In this document: positions 8,625-17,002 of the stretch, piece by piece
How positions within the stretch are numbered: the stretch's first letter is position 1
Layout of the letters: every line of letters begins with the position of its first letter
NCBI RefSeq assembly: GCF_001403875.1
Contig: NZ_LN884299.1
Coordinates: 2,108,117 to 2,172,116, forward strand
Direction: 5' to 3'
Source of the DNA: Paenibacillus ihumii
GTDB taxonomy: Bacteria > Bacillota > Bacilli > Paenibacillales > Paenibacillaceae
Length of the DNA stretch: 64,000 bases
Program-made: the position numbers and the translations under genes
The notes under the pieces: generated by a model
The model's input: the letters and a program-made list of their open reading frames with translations, nothing else
Database searches by the model: none
Told to the model about the DNA's origin: nothing

Positions 8625-9899
8625 GTGGATAAACTGCCGATAAAAAAAGTTGTTGAAGGTTTGCTGGAGTTGCAAAAGACAGGTGAAAGCGCGACTTTGC
8701 TGGGAATCGGGCCGATGTCGAAAAATTGTGTACAGGCTACCCTGGAGCTCTCCAAGGAATACGATTTCCCGGTCATGTTCATCGCCAGCCGCAACCAGGT
8801 TGATATGGATGAGCTCGGCGGAGGCTATGTGAACGGCTGGAACCAGTTTACCTTTGCCAAAGCGGTGCAAGAGGTGGCAAATGACATCAGCTACGACAAT
8901 TTTTATTATATGTGCCGCGACCACGGCGGCCCTTGGCAGCGGGACAAGGAGAGAAACGATCACCTGCCGCTGGAAGAAGCGATGGAGCTAGGGAAGCGAT
9001 CCTATGTTGCCGATATCGAAGCGGGCTTCGATCTGCTGATGATCGACCCGACCAAAGATCCGTTCGAAGTAGGTAAAGTGATCCCGTTGGATACGGTGCT
9101 GAAGCGGACGGTGGAGCTTATCGAGTTCTGCGAAAATGAGCGTAAAGCGCGGAATTTGCCGGAAATCGGCTATGAAGTCGGTACGGAGGAAACTAACGGC
9201 GGATTGACCTCGACGGAAACGTACGAGACTTTTATTCTGCGCTTGCAAGAAGAGTTGGAGAAACGGGGCTTGCCGATGCCGACGTTCATCGTGGGGCAAA
9301 CGGGCACGCTGACCCGCAAGACGGAGCAAGTGGGCACCTTCAACTTCAGAAATGCTTATGATTTGGCGCAAATGGCGAAAAAGTACGGCGTAGGCCTGAA
9401 AGAGCATAACGGCGACTACTTGGACGATGCGACGCTGCTGGAGCATATTCCTTCACAGATTACAGCGACCAATGTGGCTCCGCAATATGGCACAGAGGAG
9501 ACTCGCGCATATTTGAAGCTGTCGGCGGTGGAGGCGAAGCTGGCTAAGAATGGTTTGATTGATGATCCTTCCCGTACCCGTGAAGTGCTGCTAACGCATG
9601 CAATTCAAAGCGAGCGCTGGCGGAAGTGGATGGTGGGCGAGCAGCAGGAGCTGACGGTAGAGGAAATTATGGCGGATGATCAGCTATCGGAGGAAATTCT
9701 GGATATCGCGGGCCACTATACGTTTAACGATGATGAAGTGAAGGCTGAAATCGAAAAATTGTACCAAAATCTTGAGAAGCATCATATTCAAGGTCAGCGC
9801 TATGTCATCGATCATATTAAACGCCCGATTCGTGATTATGTAGAATGCTATAACCTCAAAGGCGCAACCACACGTATACTTACTAAGGTTCAGCAATAG
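8625..9899 (+). CDS. GatZ/KbaZ-family protein (tagatose-bisphosphate aldolase accessory / ketose-phosphate epimerase family)
   Basis: About 424 residues, full length for the family. GTG 8625 has GGAG (8612-8615) upstream; ATG 8610 would add five residues but lacks a ribosome-binding site. Diagnostic stretches include GIGPMSKNCV, the RDHGGPWQRD loop, EVGTEETNGG and KEHNGDYLDD, with acidic and His residues typical of a metal-dependent TIM barrel. GatZ and KbaZ support GatY/KbaY aldolases, but no aldolase gene is present. Some relatives act alone as 4-epimerases of fructose-6-/tagatose-6-phosphate, which would suit a neighbour of transketolase. The exact substrate is inference. Confidence 0.85.
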   Translation: MDKLPIKKVVEGLLELQKTGESATLLGIGPMSKNCVQATLELSKEYDFPVMFIASRNQVDMDELGGGYVNGWNQFTFAKAVQEVANDISYDNFYYMCRDHGGPWQRDKERNDHLPLEEAMELGKRSYVADIEAGFDLLMIDPTKDPFEVGKVIPLDTVLKRTVELIEFCENERKARNLPEIGYEVGTEETNGGLTSTETYETFILRLQEELEKRGLPMPTFIVGQTGTLTRKTEQVGTFNFRNAYDLAQMAKKYGVGLKEHNGDYLDDATLLEHIPSQITATNVAPQYGTEETRAYLKLSAVEAKLAKNGLIDDPSRTREVLLTHAIQSERWRKWMVGEQQELTVEEIMADDQLSEEILDIAGHYTFNDDEVKAEIEKLYQNLEKHHIQGQRYVIDHIKRPIRDYVECYNLKGATTRILTKVQQ

Positions 9900-9909
9900 G
9901 AGGATTTGA

Positions 9910-11910
9910 ATGTTTGATCAAACGGATCTGCAAGCTATTCATACTATTCGTACATTAAGCATCGACGCAATAGAACAAGCCAATTCCGGTCATCCGGGGC
10001 TGCCTATGGGCGCAGCCCCCATGGCTTATGTCCTGTGGACCCGCCATTTGCAGGTTAATCCATTAAGCTCGATGAACTGGACGAACCGCGACCGCTTCAT
10101 CCTCTCGGCTGGACATGGATCGGCGATGTTATACAGCTTGTTGCATCTTTCCGGCTATAAAGTTTCGCTGGACGATTTGCAAAATTTCCGGCAATGGGGC
10201 TCGAACACGCCGGGACACCCGGAGGTTGGACATACGGACGGCGTGGAAGTCACGACGGGGCCGCTGGGACAGGGACTTGCAATGGGTGTAGGGATGGCGA
10301 TGGCAGAGGCGCATTTGGCCGCCACCTACAACCGGGATGGTTATGATATTGTAAATCACTATACCTATGTCCTGTGCGGCGATGGCGATCTGATGGAAGG
10401 GGTTGCCCAGGAAGCCAGCTCGATGGCTGGTCATATGAAGCTCGGCAAGCTGATCGTTCTGTATGATTCCAATGATATCTCGCTGGACGGCCCCACTTCA
10501 AAAGCGTTTACCGAGCAGGTGGGACAGCGATATGAAGCTTACGGCTGGCAGTATATTTTAGTGGAGGACGGTAATGATCTGGAGGCCATTGATCGGGCCA
10601 TTGCCGCAGCCCGCGAGGAAACCGGAAAACCGACTCTGATCGAGGTTAAGACGGTAATTGGTTACGGTTCACAAAATCAAGGCACCTCCAAGGTACATGG
10701 CGCGCCGCTCGGCGGAGAGGATGTCCGGCGTGTGAAGGCCTTTTACGGTATGGATCAAGATAGCTCCTTTTCGGTCAGCCCGGAAGTCCGGGAGCGCTTT
10801 GCTGAAAGGATGGTTACCTCAGGCGAGAAAGCAGAGCGGGAATGGAATGAGCGCTTTGAAGCTTATCGCGCTAAGTACCCTGAGCTTGCCGCACAGTATG
10901 AATTGGCCTTCTCCGGTGGTTTGCCGCAGGACTGGACCAAGGGCCTGCCAGTATACGATGAAGGCACGGCTGCCGCAAGCCGGGTGACCAGCCGCGACAC
11001 GATTCAAGCCCTGTCTCAAGCTATTCCTTATCTGTGGGGCGGTTCGGCGGACCTGTCAGCTTCCAATTATACGGTAGCTCAGAACACCACCGACTTCGAA
11101 ACGGGAAATTATGAGGGGCGCAACATCTGGTTTGGTGTGAGAGAATTCGCAATGGCAGCAGCCATGAACGGCATTCAGCTTCATGGCGGGACAAGAGTGT
11201 ACGGGGGCACCTTCTTTGTGTTCGCGGACTACTTGCGGGCTGCGATCCGCTTATCCGCCATTCAGCAAGCCCCTGTCATATATGTTCTGACACATGACTC
11301 GGTAGCGGTTGGAGAAGACGGGCCTACACATGAGCCGATTGAACAGCTGGCCAGCCTCCGCTGCATGCCGAACGTCCAAGTTATTCGTCCCGCCGACGGA
11401 AATGAAACGGTTGCCGCCTGGGAAATAGCGATGACTAGCCGGCATACGCCTACGATTCTCGTGCTTAGCCGGCAAAATCTCCCCGTTATCCCCGGCACGC
11501 GCGAGCTGGCCCGAGAAAAGGTCAAAAAAGGCGCTTATGTTATTTCTGAAGCGAAGGGCACCGTACCGGAGGGAATTTTGATCGCCACGGGCTCTGAGGT
11601 GAACCTTGCTCTAAAAGCACAGCAGGTGCTGCGGGAAGCGGGAAGCGATGTATCCGTCGTTTCCATGCCGAGCTTTGAATTGTTCGAGCAGCAATCTGAG
11701 GAGTACAAAGAGTCGGTTCTGCCTTCTGCGGTTACAAAGCGGCTTTCCATTGAAATGGCCTCTACCTTCGGCTGGGAAAGATACATCGGTAGAGAGGGCA
11801 AGGCCCTGGGGATCGACCGATTCGGAGCCAGCGGCCCGGCAGACAGAGTTATACAAGAATACGGCTTTACCGTAGAAAATATCGTAGCGCTTTATAATAC
11901 TCTGAAATAA
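9910..11910 (+). CDS. tkt: Transketolase
   Basis: A full-length 666-residue transketolase. The thiamine diphosphate motif GDGDLMEGVAQEASSMAGHM is complete, as are the N-terminal GHPGLPMG and the middle-domain VGEDGPTHEP motif. It follows the GatZ-like gene by 10 bases with TAGGAGG upstream, so it is co-transcribed with the PTS. It transfers two-carbon ketol units between sugar phosphates; here it probably takes the ketose phosphate delivered by PTS plus epimerase. It may be an extra copy dedicated to this pathway. Confidence 0.95.
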   Translation: MFDQTDLQAIHTIRTLSIDAIEQANSGHPGLPMGAAPMAYVLWTRHLQVNPLSSMNWTNRDRFILSAGHGSAMLYSLLHLSGYKVSLDDLQNFRQWGSNTPGHPEVGHTDGVEVTTGPLGQGLAMGVGMAMAEAHLAATYNRDGYDIVNHYTYVLCGDGDLMEGVAQEASSMAGHMKLGKLIVLYDSNDISLDGPTSKAFTEQVGQRYEAYGWQYILVEDGNDLEAIDRAIAAAREETGKPTLIEVKTVIGYGSQNQGTSKVHGAPLGGEDVRRVKAFYGMDQDSSFSVSPEVRERFAERMVTSGEKAEREWNERFEAYRAKYPELAAQYELAFSGGLPQDWTKGLPVYDEGTAAASRVTSRDTIQALSQAIPYLWGGSADLSASNYTVAQNTTDFETGNYEGRNIWFGVREFAMAAAMNGIQLHGGTRVYGGTFFVFADYLRAAIRLSAIQQAPVIYVLTHDSVAVGEDGPTHEPIEQLASLRCMPNVQVIRPADGNETVAAWEIAMTSRHTPTILVLSRQNLPVIPGTRELAREKVKKGAYVISEAKGTVPEGILIATGSEVNLALKAQQVLREAGSDVSVVSMPSFELFEQQSEEYKESVLPSAVTKRLSIEMASTFGWERYIGREGKALGIDRFGASGPADRVIQEYGFTVENIVALYNTLK

Positions 11911-11928
11911 ACGTTGCTAGCTTTGATT

Positions 11929-11989
11929 CCGCCAATCCCCGCGTGCAGCCCGCTTGGGCCGCCTGCACCGGATTGGCGGTGCTTTTTTT
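11929..11989 (+). terminator. Terminator after the PTS/transketolase operon
   Basis: Outer 10-base stem CCGCCAATCC / GGATTGGCGG with an inner GTGCAG / CTGCAC stem, then a run of seven T residues. Confidence 0.88.
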
Positions 11990-12019
11990 GGATATAGGAC
12001 GAAACAGATGGAGGGGAAA

Positions 12020-12742
12020 ATGTACAGTTTTCTGTTTGACATTGATGATACCGTCTATGATCAGTTATCTCCATTCGCACAGGCGTTTGAGAAGCATTTT
12101 AGCCAATACGCCAGCATTCCGCTGAAGGATTTGTATCTCTACAGCAGGAAATTCAGTGATGAGGTATTTGAGTTGAGCGAAAGCGGGAAAATGGGGCGGC
12201 GGGAAATGCATATTTACCGAATAACCAAGGCTTTTCAAGTGTTTGACATTCAGATTACGCCAGAGGAAGCGCTTAGCTTTCAATACGATTATGAAACGTT
12301 TCAAAAGAACATTCAGCTGCTTCCTGATGTTATCCAGGCTCTTAACTACTGTAAAACCCATCGGCTCCCTCTGGGTGTAATTACGAACGGCCCCCGGGAT
12401 CATCAGCGCAACAAAGTGAAGCAGCTTGGCTTGGAACGGTGGGTCTTGCCTGAGCATGTGTTTATTTCCGGTGAATGGGGTATCGCCAAGCCCGATCAGC
12501 GTATTTTTCTGCACGCGCAAAACGCCATGAATCTTGATTCGGAGACAACGTATTATGTGGGCGATTCGTATGCCAATGATGTCATCGGTGCCAAACAAGC
12601 GGGGTGGAAGGCCATTTGGGTTAATCGTAGAGGGCTTGCCCCTCTTTCGGCAGATGTCAGGCCGGACTATGTTGTAGATGAGCAGCATTCCATTGCTGAA
12701 ATAGTGAGCGGCATTTGCGAACAGGGGCAGGAGAAGCCCTGA
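12020..12742 (+). CDS. HAD-superfamily hydrolase
   Basis: About 240 residues. The ATG at 12020 has GGAGGGG just upstream; the open frame extends further but without a start signal. HAD motif I is DIDDTVYD near residue 8, motif II is VITNG near 119, motif III has the Lys in GIAKPDQ, and motif IV is VGDSYANDVIGAKQAG. This is the YjjG/phosphoglycolate-phosphatase-like subfamily, which dephosphorylates small phosphates in the cytosol. It stands alone between two terminators, so no partner is suggested. Confidence 0.9.
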   Translation: MYSFLFDIDDTVYDQLSPFAQAFEKHFSQYASIPLKDLYLYSRKFSDEVFELSESGKMGRREMHIYRITKAFQVFDIQITPEEALSFQYDYETFQKNIQLLPDVIQALNYCKTHRLPLGVITNGPRDHQRNKVKQLGLERWVLPEHVFISGEWGIAKPDQRIFLHAQNAMNLDSETTYYVGDSYANDVIGAKQAGWKAIWVNRRGLAPLSADVRPDYVVDEQHSIAEIVSGICEQGQEKP

Positions 12743-12795
12743 GGTCACATTACTCGGCGAGGGGTATGAGCGGGTGCCTTTTAGCAAATTTTATT

Positions 12796-12821
12796 AAAAG
12801 CCCGAAATAACGGGCTTTTTT
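12796..12821 (+). terminator. Terminator after HAD hydrolase
   Basis: AAAAGCCCG / CGGGCTTTTTT stem-loop with a six-base AT loop and T-rich tail. Confidence 0.9.
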
Positions 12822-13041
12822 ATATGCAGTCAATAAAAATAATATTGAGAACAAGAACACATACGCATAGGGGTCTCATGTCTATCAGCATCGAAAGCCT
12901 GTTAAGCTAAAGGGTACCTAACGCAATGTTATCTTTTATATTTAAACTACAAGTACATAGTTAGCGCTAATAAATGAGTCAGTCCGAATATTAATTACAA
13001 TTTAGTTTAGTTGAAGTGCTATAATAAAATAATTTTTTTTC

Positions 13042-13072
13042 TTGACTTGGTGTTCACTCCAAGTAGTATTCT
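13042..13072 (+). promoter_or_regulatory. MerR-type promoter with dyad operator
   Basis: TTGACT (13042-13047) and TATTCT (13067-13072) are separated by 19 bases, the over-long spacer of MerR-controlled promoters. Between them lies the dyad ACTTGG-N8-CCAAGT (13045-13064). The MerR gene at 14036 is the obvious regulator. Confidence 0.8.
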
Positions 13073-13108
13073 GTATTTACTTTTGGAGACACAGGAAGGA
13101 AGAATTAA

Positions 13109-13950
13109 ATGAACGAACATAATAAAGTAGTATTGATTACAGGGGCTAACTCTGGCGTTGGATTGGAATTGACGAAAAAGCTGCTATCACAGGGCTGGGC
13201 AGTAGTTGCTTTAATCCGCTCTGACTTTCCAAATGATCAACCTATAATTATTGATGCTCTTAAAAAGAAACATTTAAGAGTATATAAAGCTGATTTAGCC
13301 GATTTCTCCAGCCTTAGAAACGCACTTGGCCAGATTAAGAAAAATGAGGCCCAAATTATTTGCTTTTCAACAATGCAGGAGTCTCTTTTGCTGAATATAA
13401 ATATTCCAAACAAGGGCGTGAAATACATTTCGAGGTTAATACATTAGCTCCTTACATCATTACGATGGAACTTAAAGAACTGTTACTAAAGGGTCGAGAG
13501 AAAACTATAATCAATACATCTTCCAATTCTTTGTTATTTTTGAAGCATTTTGACTTAAATACAGTAATCGAACCTAAAATAACTCCATTTAAAAAGATTA
13601 TAGGTCCTTATGCAAACAGTAAATTGGCCCTTTCTTTGTGGATGAATGGAATTGCTCCAGATTTATTGACTGAGGGTATAAAAATTCGAAGTGTCTGCCC
13701 AGGACCAAATAGGACGAAGTTGACCAAAGGAGAAGGAATGCCAAGCTATATCCTTCCAATAAGGAATCTTATTTTTACTCCACCAAGCAAAGGGGCATCC
13801 CGCTTATACGATGCTGCTTTCGATTTCAACGATGAAGTTACCGGTATTTTTATAAACAAGGGAAAAGAAACTGCAATCAAATTCTCGGAGCATGAGGAAC
13901 CGGTGCTTAATCGACTGTGTGATATTTACAAACATGAGTTTCTCGTTTAG
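13109..13950 (+). pseudogene. Short-chain dehydrogenase/reductase, frameshifted
   Basis: Two overlapping frames together give one SDR of about 280 residues. The first encodes the N-terminal nucleotide-binding site (LITGANSGVGLELTKKL), the second begins at LFNNAGVSFAEY and runs to the end. Homology crosses frames at about 13358-13362, where one T appears to be missing from ATTATTTG. The catalytic region (NTSSNS, later YANSKLALSLW) is intact in the second frame. Either a recent frameshift mutation or a homopolymer error in the sequence. The MerR-type promoter lies directly upstream, the regulator downstream. The base composition is AT-rich compared with the flanking PTS and HAD genes. Confidence 0.85.
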
Positions 13951-14035
13951 ATTTTAATTAAATCTATTTGCAGGCTGCATAACATACTGTGTATAGAATC
14001 TTAAATGAAATAAATATCAAGATAGTGGGTGATGA

Positions 14036-14437
14036 TTGGGGACTTATTCCATCAAGCAAGTTTCCGAGAAAACCGGATTAACCGAAGATGCGATCCGCTA
14101 CTATGAAAAGATTGGCCTGCTTCCTTATGCAAAAAGAAAACAAAATGGACATCGAATATACGATGAAGAAGATACAGAGGTAATGGAACTGATCATTTGT
14201 TTGAAGAAAACAGGAATGTCATTAAATGAAATGAAAAATATTTTACAATTGCCTATAAAAGAAAGCCTTAGTTCGGTACTCGAATTAAAAAGAACTCTTT
14301 TAGATTATAAAGAAAAAGTTATAACTCAAATACATGATCTTCAACGTATTGTGGAGTTTATTGATGCTAAGCTGGAAAACGATGAAACTCTATTTCGGCC
14401 CCAAATAAAGGTAGCAAATATTGTTAATCCCGGATAG
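14036..14437 (+). CDS. MerR-family transcriptional regulator
   Basis: About 133 residues, starting at TTG 14036. The winged HTH is clear: YSIKQVSEKTGLTEDAIRYYEKIGLLPYAKR, followed by the second helical pair and a coiled-coil dimerisation helix (SSVLELKRTLLDYKEKVITQIHDLQ). No Cys-rich metal loop is seen, so it resembles the AdhR/NmlR-like or small-ligand branch. It should act on the 19-base-spacer promoter at 13042 in front of the SDR gene. Confidence 0.9.
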   Translation: MGTYSIKQVSEKTGLTEDAIRYYEKIGLLPYAKRKQNGHRIYDEEDTEVMELIICLKKTGMSLNEMKNILQLPIKESLSSVLELKRTLLDYKEKVITQIHDLQRIVEFIDAKLENDETLFRPQIKVANIVNPG

Positions 14438-14577
14438 GAACAAAAAATGATGAGCAAATAATTCCTTAAATTGGCGGAAGAGTCTTAGAGCCTTAGAAAT
14501 AAATAATATAGTAGTAACAATTCTGCATGTTGCATCGTTACGCTAGCGTGAGGACGGTAGCTCTATAAACGACAAGC

Positions 14578-14617
14578 AAAGGCTGCCGGCATATCCTATC
14601 GGATCTGGCAGTCTTTG
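14578..14617 (+). terminator. Terminator-like hairpin after MerR gene
   Basis: A 10-base stem AAAGGCTGCC / GGCAGTCTTT (one G-T pair) with a 19-base loop, in the first part of an 845-base stretch without a gene. Confidence 0.6.
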
Positions 14618-14680
14618 TAATCAGTTAACGGGCGGGGTATGAGAGGTAACTTATTATTTTATAATAGAAAATGTTGTTGA

Positions 14681-14811
14681 GGGACAAGAACATCGTCCCA
14701 TAGAAAGTCGCTAATTTAGCAGTTTTTTTATTTTATCGGTACAAGTTCTTGTCCCGAGCCAAGGACAAGAACTTGTACCGATTGCCGTAATGGACAAGAA
14801 CATGTTCCGAT
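14681..14811. repeat. Cluster of four related ~20-base repeats
   Basis: Units of the form GGACAAGAACTTGTACCGAT occur at 14682-14700 (degenerate), 14735-14754 (reverse), 14763-14782 (forward) and 14792-14811 (one-arm variant). The second and third form a perfect 20-base inverted repeat with an 8-base loop (CGAGCCAA). Related copies lie at 15861-15880 and, reversed, at 62940-62988, next to both GNAT cassettes. The rest of 14438-15200 shows no gene. Confidence 0.8.
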
Positions 14812-15200
14812 TATCGATTAGATAAATATCTAAACAAAAAAACAGATGTAATTAAAACCTCAATGAGTACCATGATTGTCCAATGAGATAAAAGCACCTA
14901 CATAATTGATACAATGGTTCCTACAATATGAGCAGTTACAGTTAGAGGGTTAAAGGGATTAACAGAAGGGATTCCATTAGCCAAAGAGAAGAAATGAATA
15001 AAATGCAGATTTATCGTTGGGGTTTGCAATTTTGGGCACTTACTGTTCGATAAAAATAAAGTGTTTTCTTAGTGCTTAGGTTAAGGATAGTCCCCTGTTT
15101 AAGCACTACATGCTACCCGCGTACGTTCTTTAATTAGTAATTGGAAATGGAATATAATGAGGAGTACGTAGCTTAAGCGAAGACGCGAGAGCGTGCTTTT

Positions 15201-15858
15201 TATTGAACTAACGAGCAGTTTTGCTTGGGAACTTAATGGTAATATGTGGTTGTATACTTAGTCAATGAATGGAGGCCAGCTAATGAAGGTAAGAGAAGCA
15301 TCTATTGAAGACGCAGAAGGAATTGCAACTGTACATATTAATAGCTGGATGACAACTTATGCAGGTATCGTTTCGGATTCATACTTAGCTACTCTTTCCG
15401 TTGAAAATAGGACGAAGAGCTGGGTTTGGACATTTGAAAATCGAACAGAACATGAAAAAGTATTTGTTGCGGAAGACAATGACGGACGAATTGTCGGGTT
15501 TTCTTGTGGTGGTCGAAACCGAAATGAAGAATATTTGCATGACGGTGAACTTTATGCAATCTACTTATTAAAGGAGTTCCAAGGTATAGGTATTGGTAAA
15601 TCACTCTTCAATTCAGTTGTTGAAACATTAAAAAATAATGGCTGCTCATCGATGATGCTGTGGGTATTAAAGGATAATCCATCTTTAGGGTTTTACAGCT
15701 CACAAGGCGGCCAACAAGTTGGTCAAAAGAAAATCACAATTGGGACGGATGATTTGGTCGAGATAGCTATTGGATGGGAGAGCATATAGCGTTTGAACTA
15801 ACGTAAGACATTAGTTCAATAAATTGTCTTTTATGTCTCGTTGTACCGAATTGTCAAG
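15201..15858. repeat. GNAT cassette, copy 1 (inverted duplicate of 62988-63639)
   Basis: A roughly 650-base unit holding one GNAT gene, repeated almost identically and in opposite orientation near the end of the window. Its left end TATTGAACTAACG (15201-15213) and right end CATTAGTTCAATA (15809-15821) are imperfect inverted repeats (12 of 13). A perfect 8-base hairpin TGAACTAA / TTAGTTCA (15794-15818) closes it. No transposase lies inside. Confidence 0.75.
15283..15789 (+). CDS. GNAT N-acetyltransferase, copy 1
   Basis: About 168 residues from ATG 15283, which has GGAGG (15271-15275) 7 bases upstream; the ATG at 15265 precedes this site. The acetyl-CoA loop is EFQGIGIGKSLF, preceded by beta strand ELYAIYLL and followed by MMLWVLKDNPSLGFYSSQGG. 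It resembles the many small GNATs that acetylate amino acids, antibiotics or small amines; the substrate is unknown. The second copy (63056-63562) differs by two residues only (Ser to Phe near 6, Ile to Val near 18). Confidence 0.9.
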   Translation: MKVREASIEDAEGIATVHINSWMTTYAGIVSDSYLATLSVENRTKSWVWTFENRTEHEKVFVAEDNDGRIVGFSCGGRNRNEEYLHDGELYAIYLLKEFQGIGIGKSLFNSVVETLKNNGCSSMMLWVLKDNPSLGFYSSQGGQQVGQKKITIGTDDLVEIAIGWESI

Positions 15859-16080
15859 GAAGGACAAAAGCTTGAGCCGATTACCGAATTGATAAATATC
15901 TAATATGTGTCTCTCTTGTTGACTTTCAAGCGATGTTAGATTTAATGAATGGGTTCCTGACATTACATAAAAAGCCTTCATCAATCAAAATAGTAATTTA
16001 GTACCTAACCAAATTTGGAAATTATTGCTATAATTTAGAAATAGTAAGAACAATTAACATAAATATGGAGGAATTTATTC

Positions 16081-16503
16081 ATGAAAAAGTTGTTGTCCGC
16101 AATTTTATCAGTATCCATCATAGTTGCTGCATTAACACCAGTAGCAGCTATGGCAGCGCCTGTAAGTACTACTACAGTCACTATTAAGGAAAACACTGTT
16201 GAACCTGAATGGAAAACGAAGATTGCTAAAGAAGCAATAGAAGCTTTGGCAAAAAAACTTTCGGATAGAAAATTTATTGAAGCCGTCAAAGACTATTTGC
16301 CAGGTGACAAGTTAAAGGACGCGTTCGATGAAGCGGCTACCGAGATTGCTAATGAATTGAAATTTATCGCATCACTTGGCGACCAATTAGAAGAAGCAGT
16401 ACAAAATGCAATCGTTCAGGCTATTATGAGTGTAGCAGGCGGTTCAATTAATAGTTCGACGGCAAATACGATTGCAAATGTTCTAGTTTTTATATTTCTT
16501 TAA
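16081..16503 (+). CDS. Small secreted protein with hydrophobic C-terminus (unknown)
   Basis: 140 residues with a textbook signal peptide: MKKLLSAILSVSIIVAALTP, then AMA before APVSTTT, a good signal peptidase I site near residue 26. The mature ~114 residues are Ala/Lys/Glu-rich and look amphipathic-helical, ending in a Gly/Ser break and a hydrophobic tail (SSTANTIANVLVFIFL). GGAGG lies 7 bases before the ATG. It is followed by a DUF1878 gene and a LanP-like protease, suggesting a processed extracellular peptide or bacteriocin-like product, but no known family is recognised. Confidence 0.75.
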   Translation: MKKLLSAILSVSIIVAALTPVAAMAAPVSTTTVTIKENTVEPEWKTKIAKEAIEALAKKLSDRKFIEAVKDYLPGDKLKDAFDEAATEIANELKFIASLGDQLEEAVQNAIVQAIMSVAGGSINSSTANTIANVLVFIFL

Positions 16504-16522
16504 AATAAGCGGGTGAAACATT

Positions 16523-16879
16523 TTGTCTGAATCGCTAGAAGAAAAGGTACAACGGTTGGAATTATATGTGAACTTGTTACGCCAAATTGCACTTGAACCG
16601 GAACAATATCGTCTATGGGATTGGATAATTGCAAATGGCTTAAATGTGAAGCAGTTTAATGAAATTAAAGCTATCCTAAAGAAGTATGTATTGCTCCTTA
16701 ATCATGAGCAAGATACTAGTAAACCTTCCTTCGATGATATTTCTAAAGAGTTAATTGAGGTTTTATCTCCTAGTGAGTATCTGGCTAACGTTAGAGGAGT
16801 AAATCAGTTATTAAGAAATGCTGTAAAGATGCCCCCATATCAGTCCTTACAATATTATCTTAATGATGCTCAGGAATAA
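16523..16879 (+). CDS. DUF1878 (YhaI-like) protein
   Basis: 118 residues, cytosolic and helical, starting at TTG 16523. The opening LEEKVQRLELYVNLL followed by a Trp-rich WDWIIANGL segment and a C-terminal helical block resembles the DUF1878/YhaI family, whose function is unknown. It begins 19 bases after the secreted-protein gene and is probably co-transcribed with it. Confidence 0.6.
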   Translation: MSESLEEKVQRLELYVNLLRQIALEPEQYRLWDWIIANGLNVKQFNEIKAILKKYVLLLNHEQDTSKPSFDDISKELIEVLSPSEYLANVRGVNQLLRNAVKMPPYQSLQYYLNDAQE

Positions 16880-16929
16880 CAAAATGTTTGAGCACTTGAT
16901 TCAACGTTCCATAAGAAACAGGAAGGCTG

Positions 16930-16959
16930 AGGCTGCTTCTTCATAAGCAGCCTTTCTTT
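16930..16959 (+). terminator. Terminator between DUF1878 and subtilase genes
   Basis: 9-base stem AGGCTGCTT / AAGCAGCCT, 6-base loop, then TTCTTT. Confidence 0.85.
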
Positions 16960-17002
16960 GTACAAAAATAAAGCACATTAAACGAGGGGCGGAAAATAAA
17001 AA

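Noticed and set aside
14681..14811. Possible short CRISPR array
   Set aside because: Units are in both orientations, spacers are 8-35 bases and irregular, and no cas genes are present.
15794..15821. Integron attC-like site at the end of the GNAT cassette
   Set aside because: The hairpin is perfect and lacks the bulged bases and the RYYYAAC/GTTRRRY core pair; no integron integrase is in the window.
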